Positions 11,027-21,715 of a stretch of 64,000 nt of DNA are shown here, piece after piece. The notes beneath the pieces are model-generated. The model was not told the DNA's origin. It did no database searches and was given only the letters and a program-made list of their open reading frames with translations. Every line of letters begins with the position of its first letter. The stretch's first letter is position 1. Position numbers and translations under genes: made by a program. Origin of the DNA: Cladorrhinum sp. PSN259 (taxonomy: Eukaryota > Ascomycota > Sordariomycetes > Sordariales > Podosporaceae); contig MU867090.1 in the NCBI GenBank assembly GCA_033725935.1, positions 124,001 to 188,000 on the forward strand, read 5' to 3'.

Positions 11027-13012
11027 TCAAATGAGAACAAATTCCTCTCTTCTTTGGGAAAACAACCCCTCCCCGTCCATGATCCCCTTCACGAAACATG
11101 GCCCAATTACCCTCCAGTGAGGGCGTCCTTTGTCATCATCATCATCAACTGCCCGAAAGATCATTGGGATGTTCAACCCAGGAAGTACCACCACCACATC
11201 ACCTTCAGCCACGTCTGCATCTCCTGCCCCCAAGTACTCCCGACTGGTCCAAAATACTGTCCTATTTCTCATTCGATGAAGGAAATGCGGGAAAGGAGCA
11301 CCCCGAGCCAAAGCGCTCCAGGCTGAACCCATCATTTCGCCCATACCAATGCCCAACGGCCACGGCCATTTGTGGATGGTAGAGGTACGTGTCATGGCCA
11401 GATCAGTAGAAACACCCAGCGATAAAATCCAGTCCGCAGAGTTTGAAACCATACCTCCATAAGCATAAAACCTGTCCCTCATCAGTCCACTCCCCCGGGC
11501 CCCTTCCGGAGCAAACAGAAAGTAAGAGAGTGACTGCATCCACCGGCTGAAAACCGGACCCCAGTACTGATCATTCTTCCAATTCATGTTCTCCTGTCGA
11601 TCCAGTGGTCTTACCATGCATGGATGCACCTTCGTCACGGTATCTATCCTGACTCCAGTCACCTTGAATGTTCCTGTATCCGAATCCACTCGAAAGCTCG
11701 CCCGGTCATGCCCGCCTGCATTATACTGCAAACGGAGGTCATAAGCTCGTTCCGTTCGAAGTTGAGCAAAGTTGGGCACCCAGCTGCACTGCTTCTTGCT
11801 CCAAGCCTTTGCGGCAGAGCACAGCAACAGAACGTCAAGACTCCCCGTTCTCTCAATCACGTGTATTGCTAAGTCTCTGTGGACTTGTTTAGATGGGAGT
11901 GAATAATCGATTTGTAAGGCATCGTCACCAAGATCCTGAGTGTCATTATAAATATCCAACAGGGCGTAAATCTTGTCGACTTGGATCGAAGCTTGCAGGC
12001 GATATGTCATGACGAGCAGATCCAAAAGAGTCAAGGACTTGTCTGACTTTGCGCGCTTCGTTGTGAGCTGATCCAACTTGGAGATAGCTGGCACGAAAGG
12101 ATTAGGTTGGGGCTGACGAGCCGCAGGGGTTTTCATCAACTGGTTTGCAATAATATTGTTGGCCCGAATGACATCCTCGAAGGGTATTTTCTCGACTCCC
12201 AACCATAGCTCCCGTGGCACACGAGGTGTTGAGGCTTCTGGGTACACCCAGCTTCGTGTCCAGTACCTGTTGCGCTCCAAGTAATCTAGGGCTATGCAGT
12301 CCTTTTCGGAGAGAACTGAGGTATGATTGAGTGCTGAACCGTGCTGAGCGATGCGTCTATAGATGTCCATGGTGCGTTCTGTTGCCGGCGACCCAGAACC
12401 GAGCCACATGATTATTCGACAGGCCGAGGAGTAGATCTTTCGCATGAGAGGTATCTGGACAGCCTTTTCTTCAAGATTATTCTGGTCGATGCATAGCGCA
12501 TCAACCCATAAATATTCAACGCGAGATGCTAGGGAACTCGAATGGCCGAGCTCATCTGGTGAGTTTGTGCTACCGGGGTCGGGGCGAGCGCGACGCAGAA
12601 ACTGATAGAGGTTCTTGCCGATTTGGATGCCTGCCGGGACTGAACTCAAAGGTCCATTGCGGTCGGACATGGAGAGCGTGAGTGGAGGAACGCTTTCGCG
12701 TTTGATTTCGCCCCAGCAGTACGAGAGCGCGGTGTACGGTGGTGGGTTTGAAAGCGAGTGGTGCGTAATGGTACAATGAATTCTAGTATTAGGTGCAGGT
12801 TGATGAAACTCATCCTGGGGGTCCAGCGAGGTAGTCCATTCTAAGCGGGCAAGACGGATTTCTCCTGACCGCAGTGGGGAATACTTGAAAGTTGGGACGA
12901 TTCTGGAAATGTTGAACCTGGACCAGATCCTTCTGTTGACCTGGATATTTTGCATTTTAGTGTGCTCTCGGAGGGGATAACCGCAGACGAACACCGCAAA
13001 TCTATTGGGCAT
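11027..13012 (-). CDS. HET-domain (heterokaryon incompatibility) protein
   Basis: One uninterrupted frame of 661 residues. The HET domain covers about residues 85-260. Recognisable blocks are PYTALSYCWG, then GKNLYQFLRRAR, then YLWVDALCIDQNNLEEKAVQ, then RKIYSSACRIIMWLG. Just before it, FKYSPLRSGEIRLARL is the usual lead-in of this family. The C-terminus ends with the typical ...GPCFVKGIMDGEGL... motif, so the gene looks full length. HET domains trigger programmed cell death on non-self recognition between fungal strains, with a TIR-like fold; here this is inference from family. The block that usually reads RxWVxQE is RSWVYPEA here. The start at 13012 is the first Met; an alternative Met is at 12955. 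No partner gene of the NACHT or het-s type lies next to it. Confidence 0.9.
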   Translation of the reverse strand: MPNRFAVFVCGYPLREHTKMQNIQVNRRIWSRFNISRIVPTFKYSPLRSGEIRLARLEWTTSLDPQDEFHQPAPNTRIHCTITHHSLSNPPPYTALSYCWGEIKRESVPPLTLSMSDRNGPLSSVPAGIQIGKNLYQFLRRARPDPGSTNSPDELGHSSSLASRVEYLWVDALCIDQNNLEEKAVQIPLMRKIYSSACRIIMWLGSGSPATERTMDIYRRIAQHGSALNHTSVLSEKDCIALDYLERNRYWTRSWVYPEASTPRVPRELWLGVEKIPFEDVIRANNIIANQLMKTPAARQPQPNPFVPAISKLDQLTTKRAKSDKSLTLLDLLVMTYRLQASIQVDKIYALLDIYNDTQDLGDDALQIDYSLPSKQVHRDLAIHVIERTGSLDVLLLCSAAKAWSKKQCSWVPNFAQLRTERAYDLRLQYNAGGHDRASFRVDSDTGTFKVTGVRIDTVTKVHPCMVRPLDRQENMNWKNDQYWGPVFSRWMQSLSYFLFAPEGARGSGLMRDRFYAYGGMVSNSADWILSLGVSTDLAMTRTSTIHKWPWPLGIGMGEMMGSAWSALARGAPFPHFLHRMRNRTVFWTSREYLGAGDADVAEGDVVVVLPGLNIPMIFRAVDDDDDKGRPHWRVIGPCFVKGIMDGEGLFSQRREEFVLI

Positions 13013-14097
13013 ATAACTGGGCTTTGGTGCCTCAAACGAGCTGCAGGGGAGACAGGAAGCCTCTTGACAGTAAAGATGAAAATTGATGATCTGGTATTCG
13101 TGGGGTTCCGTGCCTGAAGCGTTGGGCTCTCGGCGCCATTGGGGGCCGAATTAAGGGCCTCTACATAGATACCCGCCATGGTACTGAGCGATCCTCTGTG
13201 AGTTGAGTCAGCCATAGTCGATACATCCGTGTGAATGATAGCGAGCCTGATATAGGAATACTAGACGGACTATCGATAGTTAAGATTCCATTATGACATG
13301 CTGGTGGTGCATTCCACCGAGATGCTGATGATGGAAGGAATTCCCAAAAGACAGATTGACAGGGGTGAGGAAAGATAATGCCAAGAAACCGTTTGGTTGG
13401 TGCCAGCTTGGTGGGCCCACACTGCTCGGCATCTTCAAGAAGACGACGCACTTCGGGATCAGTTCTCGCCAGGGACAGCCGTAGGTATCGTCGTTGTCTC
13501 GTTCACCTGGAAGACTCTTGATCTTGGAGAAGCCCGGAAGTGGGAAATGGCGGATCCGGCGGCATGTCGAAAAACTTTGCAGATGCCGTGTGCCTAATTG
13601 CAGGTGGAGACCCGAAGAAGAAGACGAAGAGCGCGGAAGACAGCGAAGATCAAGGAACGCCTGAGGTCGAATTTGTGACTTTGAAGACTGAAAGACATTC
13701 CTATTTCGTGTTTCTAGCATAATCACCGAGAAGCATGGAATTCCACATTCGGCAATCGCGTTTCCCCAGTTCGCGGAAGCGGAGAGAAAACCAAGTGGAC
13801 ACCAATTCTCTTGTAAGCGGGATTTTCCGAGGTCCGATCCTTCCGAACATGGTCCGTGATGCCCTGTCGTCCCATCCCCCCCAGTGACGCTAAGCCCCGA
13901 AGGGATGGGCTGCAACTTTTTTTTTTACCTCAAGCGACCCGCCCGACCCCAGTTCATCCCGCATTTGTTCCCAATTGAACCAACCCCATTTCTCTGGTGA
14001 AGGTGTCATTTTTTCCCTCGCGGAGTTCCTTTTTCTGTTTTACACAAACCTAGACACACAGTCGTTTAGAGACCGCCAGTCAATCACTCAGTCCAAA
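13013..14097. other. Intergenic region between divergent HET and malate dehydrogenase genes
   Basis: Several overlapping open frames occur on both strands, the longest of 211 codons at 13280-13915 on the minus strand. None shows a domain, biased codon use or splice support. The stretch probably contains both promoters. A T9 run at about 13918-13926 and pyrimidine-rich sequence lie before the start at 14098. Confidence 0.4.
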
Positions 14098-15276
14098 ATG
14101 TTCATGGCTTCTAGAATCCAGACCCGCGCCTTCTCGGCGTCGGCCCGCAACGTAGGCCCCGCCAACAAATAACTTGACCTCTGGGACACAATTCTAATAG
14201 TACCCAACAAACAGCTCTCCAAGGTCACCGTTCTCGGTGCTGCCGGTGGCATTGGCCAGCCCCTTTCTCTCCTCCTCAAGCTCAACCCCAGAGTCACTGA
14301 GCTCGCCCTCTACGATATCCGTGGTGCTCCCGGTACGGCATCCCATCTTTTCTTGTTCTTCCTCCCCGATCCGCCACTTCACTCCCAGAAAACCGTCCGA
14401 TCTCGCAATCGAAATTGAAACTGACAAAACCTCTCAGGTGTCGCCGCCGACGTCTCGCACGTCAACACCAAGTCCACCGTCAAGGGCTACGATGCCACCC
14501 CCTCCGGCCTCGCCGCCGCCCTCAAGGGCGCCGAGGTGGTCCTCATCCCCGCCGGCGTCCCCCGCAAGCCCGGCATGACCCGCGACGACCTCTTCAACAC
14601 CAACGCCTCCATCGTCCGCGACCTCTCCAAGGCCGTCGCCGAGAACGCCCCCGACGCCAACGTCCTCATCATCTCCAACCCCGTCAACTCGACCGTCCCC
14701 ATCTGCGCCGAGGTCTTCAAGTCCAAGGGCGTCTACAACCCCAAGCGCCTCTTCGGCGTCACCACCCTCGACGTCGTCCGCGCCTCCCGCTTCGTCTCCG
14801 AGATCAAGAACACCGACCCCAAGGACGAGAACATCACCGTCGTCGGCGGCCACTCGGGCGTCACCATCGTCCCCCTCTTCTCCCAGAGCAACCACCCCGA
14901 CCTCTCCTCCAACGACGCCCTCGTCAACCGCGTCCAGTTCGGCGGCGACGAGGTCGTCAAGGCCAAGGACGGCGCCGGTTCCGCTACCCTCTCCATGGCC
15001 ATGGCGGGCGCCCGCATGGCCGAGTCTGTCCTCCGCGCTGCCGGAGGCGAGAAGGGCGTGATTGAGCCCACTTTCGTTGACTCGCCCCTCTACAAGGACC
15101 AGGGCATCGAGTTCTTCTCCTCCAAGGTCGAGCTCGGCCCCAACGGCGTCGAGAAGGTTTTGCCCGTCGGCAAGGTTGATGCCGTCGAGGAGAAGCTCCT
15201 CGAGGCCTGCTTCGCTGACCTCAAGAAGAACATTGACAAGGGCAAGGCTTTTGTTGCTTCCAACCCCGGCAACTAA
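14098..15276 (+). CDS. mdh: Malate dehydrogenase, mitochondrial
   Basis: Three exons (14098-14151, 14215-14332, 14438-15276) give 336 residues. The enzyme interconverts malate and oxaloacetate with NAD in the TCA cycle. The N-terminus MFMASRIQTRAFSASARN is a mitochondrial presequence, rich in Arg/Ser/Ala, and intron 1 lies right after it. VTVLGAAGGIGQPLSLLLK is the Rossmann-fold NAD-binding loop. AGVPRKPGMTRDDLF carries the substrate-binding arginines of the mobile loop. VTTLDVVRASRF and VVGGHSGVTIVP contain the catalytic Asp and His. Codons end almost always in C in exon 3, as in highly expressed fungal genes. In-frame ATGs at 14098 and 14104 would both give targeting sequences. There is no sign of damage. 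Confidence 0.97.
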
Positions 15277-16061
<785 letters not shown>

Positions 16062-19000
16062 CTATGCCCTCGCTGCAGTCCCACTCCCACCCCAAGCAGC
16101 GGCCAACTTCCTCTTCTGCTCCTCCAATTTTCTCTCAAACTCAGCAACCTTCTCAGCCTCCTTCTTCGCATCCTCTTCATCCTTCAGCTTCCTCTCCTCT
16201 TCCTTTCTAACTCTTTCCCTCTCAAGCTGCTCAGGTCTCCTCTCGGCAATATCCTTAGCCTTCAAGTCACTGAACAAGTACTTGAAGATGATCTCAAGCA
16301 AATAGCAACCAACAAAGTCCGCAATCATGATGGTTGTCATGGTAAACTTGAACTCGTCAGAAAACTTGACGAGTTTCATCTGCTCGTTGAGCTCAGGGAT
16401 GAACTCGGTCGAGCAAGCGAAAGCAATACCGGTGACACCGAGGATGCCATAAAACATTCCTTTGTTCTCCGTGATAGACTCGCGGAAGGGACGGCCCTGG
16501 TAGTTGACTGCAAAGGTGGAGACCTGCTGGATGATTTGGAGGAGGTAGACGGCAGAGTTGAGCAGGGATGGTGCGAACTCGGCCTCGAGATCGATGTCAG
16601 AGCGACTATAGAAGGTCAGTAACTATAAACATAAGCAATAAGACGACAGGAAAAACTCACGGCTCAAGTTTGTCGCAGAAGTTGGCCATGTAGATGAGAG
16701 TAACGACGTGGACAGCGAACTGAGAGAGGATAGAACCGATAATGTAAAAGTTGAAGATGTTAGGCTGAGGACGCTCCTTGGATAGACCTTCAACCGACTG
16801 GGCACGAGAGATTGACAGGAAGCAGACGCTCATCAGCAGACCGCTGATGGTCATCTGAGTATCACCAAACTTGATACCCTCGAGATACAAAACACTCAAA
16901 CTGTAGGCACTAATGAGGCAGTTGAGAGCAAGAATCTTGTACATCTGAATGGTGGCAACCAGCGTGCAACGACCTTGACGAAGGATGTTGGGGATGGCCA
17001 TGACGTTGCGAAGCTTAGAAGTAAAAGGAGCAGCGACGGAAGCATCACCGAGCTTGAGAGTGGGAGCCTCATCCTCCATTTCAGCGTCCATCATAGCCTG
17101 AGAGAGCTTGTCGGCCAGACCAGCAGCTTTCTTGGCGGCCTCGGCTTGCTTGGCCTTTCTGGGATCTTGCCCGTCGATAAGTTGTTGAGCAGCTGGAGAA
17201 GTGATCGTCTCAATATCGTGGCCATGCGACTTGGCAAGCTGAGCAACGGTAACGCCCTTCTTCTGAGCCTCACGCTCCATGGCCTTCTCGTAGTTAGGGT
17301 TTGATGGTCCTGGTGGATAGAGATGGGCGATCATGACGGGGACAGGCGGCGCAGGCTGATTCCAGCGAGTCATCAGGTCGACTTGCTTTTGGTACATGTT
17401 CTTCATGGTGTTATTGCGGGCATGTTCGGCAATGCGAGTGAGATCTTCAGGTGTTCCGTTCAGGAGAGCAACGCCAATGTGGGCTTGCTTGAGAGCACCA
17501 ACATCGTTGGTGCCATCTCCGGCCATGAGGGTGTAGTATCCCATGTCCTTGAGACCCAACAGGATATCCTCCTTTTGCTTGGGCGACACACGTGCGTAAA
17601 CCCAGGTATAACGGAGAATGGTCTTCCAGCCAACCTGTCCCTTGAGCTGGTTGAGAGCATAACCGGTAACACACAAATCCTTGGTCTTGATAATCTCAGG
17701 GTCGATCGGTTTGGTGGGATCAACGTCAATCTCAATCTTGTCATCAACGCTACGCCAAACAAGTCTTTGCTCGCCGGAAATGGTGTGTTCGGGAGAATCC
17801 AAAATGAGAACGTCACGGTCAACAATTTCGACCTCCTTGGCGACGTGGACAGCGGTGAGCGGGTTATCTCCAGTGATCATGACAACACGATGGCTGCTCT
17901 CGCTCAACATTTGCACAGCCTTCTTGGCATCGTCCTTGAGGGGGCACTGAAGAACCAAAAAGCCAGCAAAGTGGAGTTGAGATTCGACCTCTTCACGCTT
18001 CAAGTCGTTGATCTTACGCATGCCAAGCTCACCGTCAAATGACAACTGCTTGTATGCAAGAGAGAGGACACGGGAGCCGCGGCGAGTAAAGTACTTGTAA
18101 GTCTCTTCGTAATCGCGGGGAACTGTAACCAACATCTTCATGATCGTCTCCGGAGCACCCTTGACAGACACAAAAGTGCCCTTGAGCTTCTGGCCGGTCT
18201 TGGAATGGCTTGCATTAACAGTGGCGACTGAGCTGGAACGCTTGAGCGCGGATGAGAACTGGAAGCGGCGCTTGACTTGAGCGGTACCGGAGATTCCGGA
18301 GGCCGACGTGCTGGCTGGCTTGCTAGAGAGAGTATCATTCTGGCCCAAAGACCAGCCCAAAGCACTGAGAGTGGCCTTTTCCATGGGATCTCCGACAATT
18401 TCTCCCTCATCAAGCTTGACAAGAGCGTGAGCAGTTGCGAGTACAAGCGTAGTTTCGACACCGGATTCTTCAACCTTGCTCATGTGGCTGTGAGCACCAT
18501 CAGTCTCCCTGGGGGTATCAGTGCCGGAGTGTCCGAGGCCAAGACCAGCGATACCCTCAACAACAAGATCCTCACCAGTCAGAGTACCTGTCTTGTCGAA
18601 GCAGGCAACGTCGATCCGACCGGCAAAGGGGATTCTGAAAGGCTCGGTGCAGAAGATGGCAAACTTGGCAAGCGCCGCCAAACTGGTGTTGACGGCCAAG
18701 CTGAGTTCCATGGGAAGCTCGGGGGGAACAACGCTGGTGACGATAAGAATGCAGTCGAGGAGGAGCTTGGAACGCTTGCGATCCTTGCGAACACCTTCCT
18801 CCCACACATACCAAGAAGCGGCAATGGCGAAGACCAGGAGGAACAGGATGAAGAAGAGCGCCTCGGCATTGCCGGCAGACACGTGCTCGGTCGAGTAGAT
18901 CATGGTGCGAACCAAGCTGCCCTGAGAGGTCTCGAAACCCGTCTTGGTAACAATGGCCATGGCGCCGTTATCAGGAGGAGGGGGTACACCAGATGCGATC

Positions 19001-20157
19001 TTGGGACGCTCCTCCTCGGCATTTCCGTGAGTGACTTGAAGGACCTTGGTACCACCCCAGAGGAACGAGTTCTTGTCCAAGCCGTCAACCTCAATTGCAG
19101 CCTCACCAGGACGGAGTTGGATGGATTCCTTCAAAAGTGGAGTACTTTCGCCAGAAAGCATGGCCTCGTTGACAATAGCGGTTCCCTCAACGAGCAACAT
19201 GTCGCATGCAACTCCGCCCTCCTCCTTGGTACGGGTAGCAGAGACTAGATCACCGGGCAAGAGCTTATCGCTCTTGATCTCGGTCCATTTCCCAACACGG
19301 TAGACCCAAATATCGTAGGGTTTGATGCTCATGCTGCGGAACTCGTTGAGAGTGCGCTGACGCTGCCAAACAACGGTGCTCTCAAACATGACGAGCATGA
19401 AGAGAGTGAATAGCGAGTAGTACCAGTATTCATCCAAGAGCCAGAGGCCGACGCAGAACAGCTGGAAGACGAAGAAAGGCGCAACAGCATGCTCCTTGAA
19501 CAGCTCGGTGAATGTAGGGACGGGGATATCGAAAGTGTTGTCGCCATAGTGCTGTTCCAGACGCTCCAACTCGGAAGCGCTGGTAATTCCTTTGGACTGT
19601 TGGAACTTGGAGAGCTGCACCGCAGGTGTCGTATCGATATCGTACGTGAGAGTCTTGAAAGATTTGGTCTCGGGATGGTAGAGAAATCGGCGCTTCTGGA
19701 AGAGGAAGGAGAGGTTTGCCTTGCCGCCAACCTGTAAAAGAAAAATTTGGTTAGAACCTGTCGCGTCCGAGGGGTAAGGGAACCAGATGGGACTTACCTT
19801 GTCGCGAACCAGCTTGCAAATGTCGCCGGTTCCCGCATTCGCGATAGGAAGAACCTTGATCAACTCGGCGTCCTGAATGGAGTGAGCCTTTTTCGTGGTG
19901 AAGAGAGCCTTGAGATTGATGTTCCATTGGGTGCAGAGCCAGACCAGGGTTTGGATGGTGACAATGGTTCCAACCCAAACAAATGTCCATTCCGAGCCGC
20001 CGATATGTTTATCGTACAGCTCGGGGCTCAGGTAGTATCGAAGGAAGATGGGCCATATTATCGCAAAGGGCCAGACGTATGTGTGTTGGTAAAATGGTAA
20101 TGGCCGCAGCAGTTCGGCGAACTTGATCTGCGGGTTATCGACGAGCGACGAGGCCAT
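16062..20157 (-). CDS. spf1: P5A-type ATPase of the endoplasmic reticulum (Spf1 orthologue)
   Basis: Exons 20157-19798, 19731-16661 and 16605-16062 encode 1324 residues. P5A ATPases act in the ER membrane as transmembrane-helix dislocases that remove mistargeted proteins. The phosphorylation motif CFDKTGTLTGEDL is in the middle. The actuator loop LSGESTPLLKES, the hinge ATP-binding motif MITGDNPLTAVHVAKE and GDGTNDVGALKQAHIG are all intact, and hydrophobic segments flank them. The P5A signature VPPELPMELSLAVN precedes the DKTGT block. The last exon was placed by frame continuity (GAG-CC|T-CGC). It ends in a Glu/Lys/Arg-rich coiled coil. Intron 1 (19797-19732, 66 nt) has a length divisible by three and no stop, so retention would insert 22 residues. 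Confidence 0.93.
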
Positions 20158-21286
20158 GACTGCAGCTGTTGGGTGCGGTCATGCAAAAACAACAAATAAA
20201 TGGGAGAAAAAATTACTTGAGGATTATATCGTCCGCATTGAGAAAGGGGCCGCCAGGGCGGTATGACAAAAAGTAGAAGGGATACCTTTTTTTGTTGAGG
20301 ATGAAGGTGGAAGTTGCCAAACGAAGGCAATGGAATTTTGGTTGGAGATTGGGGTCAGCGTGGGATGCAGCGCGCCATGCGATGAGGTGTACTCTTGGAA
20401 CCAATTTGACTTAGCGCGCGTCTTCAGGTGGTCCCTTTCTGAGCTATACCGCCACCTCCAGGCACTGATTTTTCTGCAGCTGTCGCCACGTGTGGCGCAA
20501 GCATGGAGCTGAGGAGTTAACCGAAGAAAACCCGAAGTCTGACGACATCGCACATTCCTCACACTTTTGCACGTTTTAATAGTTTTCTCTTCCAAGACAA
20601 CCAGAGAAGAGATAAAACCACATAGCCTTCAGTCCGAGGTAAGCAGCAGTAAATGATCAGACGTAAGGAAAAAGAAAATACCGCCCAGCTCAGTACTCAG
20701 TTGACAACACTCGGTGTGGCCACTGTAGCTGAATCAATCTGTAATATAAAGTTAGAATCAACAAAGTCAGGAAATACTTGAAGAAGGTAGAGCAGAGGTG
20801 TGGTGGTCAGTGTAAGAAAATCGATCCGCTGGACTACCACGGGACGTCTAAATGCTCTGACTTTGCTCTTACCTTCTGGCTGGTCGGTTAAGAGGACAAG
20901 GGTGCTGACCTTGAAAGTCCCTGGAATTGAAAAAGTTATGACGCAGGCCAGACCTTCAAAGCTGCGTTTGCCTTTTCTTTGTATTCTTCTGGAGACTCCT
21001 GATCGTTCTTCCGCTACCACTGAGTTCATCCAAAGGATGGTACTCACAATCATGTCCATCTCAATATCTCGGAGGTTCTCTGCCCTGCACACCACGCAGG
21101 ATGAGCCATGCCACCATGGGTTTCACCTGGAAGTTTATTAGCTTAAAATACAAGTCTCCTGTTTCTCATCTGCCCGCAATCATGCAGCAATACCGCATCG
21201 TTGCAGTAGCGCCCTGCCATTTGCATTCCCATTCCAATGAAAGAATTCCTTCTCCATATCACGACGTAAAGCTGCGATTATAGCGA
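20158..21286. other. Intergenic region upstream of spf1
   Basis: This contains the spf1 promoter. A 132-codon open frame on the minus strand (20697-21095) has no recognisable domain and no clear initiation context; I do not call it. The T-run terminator of the U6-like gene lies at 21287-21297 on the minus strand. Confidence 0.45.
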
Positions 21287-21289
21287 AAA

Positions 21290-21402
21290 AAAAAAAATTT
21301 GGTAGCACCTCTCTAAGAAGTGTCATCTTTAAGTGCCAGGGGCCATGCTAATCTCAGCTTCTCACGTATCGTTTCAAATTGACCAAATGCCCCGAAGGGC
21401 GA
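21290..21402 (-). ncRNA. U6 spliceosomal snRNA-like gene (divergent; gene or pseudogene)
   Basis: Read on the minus strand, the locus starts with a 5' hairpin CGCCCTTCGGGGC. It continues with TTTGGTCAATTTGAAACGATAC, then GATTAGCATGGCCCCTGG, then AAGATGACAC, and ends at an 11-T run (21297-21287), a pol III terminator. These are the conserved U6 blocks in order and at normal overall length (about 110 nt). A TATATAA box sits about 48 bp upstream (21451-21457). Oddities: the ACAGAGA box, which pairs with the 5' splice site, is not intact. The stretch between GATAC and GATTAGC is 12 nt (GTGAGAAGCTGA) instead of the usual 6, and AAGGATGACA has become AAAGATGACA. The AGC triad and the U4-pairing region are kept. 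It may be a second, decayed copy. Confidence 0.7.
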
Positions 21403-21715
21403 GGAAAGAAAGAAGAAAAGGTTGAAAATTTTGGCTAGGTGGCCGAAGTTATATACCTGGGAAAGTGGTCTGTGCCGTCTGCTAGCAAATTTGCAGGTGT
21501 GCACTGTGCACGGAACCACACTTCTGGTTACTTCCCCCACCCACCCAGCAGCCACACCAATTTCAAGGTTACCAGCCGCCAGCCATGTTCAATGGGAGTT
21601 GTCCAACTGCAAAACCGGGTCAGTCTGCCAAACTTGGAAAGGCTTCCAGATAATTACATCTTTTACAATCCAACACTTGAACATCATCATCCCGACCCAC
21701 TTCATTACCTACTTA
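21403..21715. promoter_or_regulatory. Upstream region of the U6-like gene
   Basis: This contains a TATATAA element (minus strand, 21457-21451) suited to pol III transcription of the U6-like gene. It also includes the 3' flank of the coiled-coil protein gene. Nothing else was recognised. Confidence 0.5.

Noticed and set aside
13280..13915. 211-codon open frame on the minus strand between HET and mdh
   Set aside because: No domain, poor start context and competing frames on the other strand; likely chance.
14415..15065. Long Arg/His/Pro-rich frames on both strands across mdh exon 3
   Set aside because: They are shadows produced by the extreme C-ending codon bias of mdh.
17323..19248. Plus-strand frames of 240-320 codons antisense to spf1
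   Set aside because: The minus-strand P-type ATPase is unambiguous; the antisense frames have no domains.
20697..21095. 132-codon minus-strand frame upstream of spf1
   Set aside because: No family, no signal peptide, no splice or start support.
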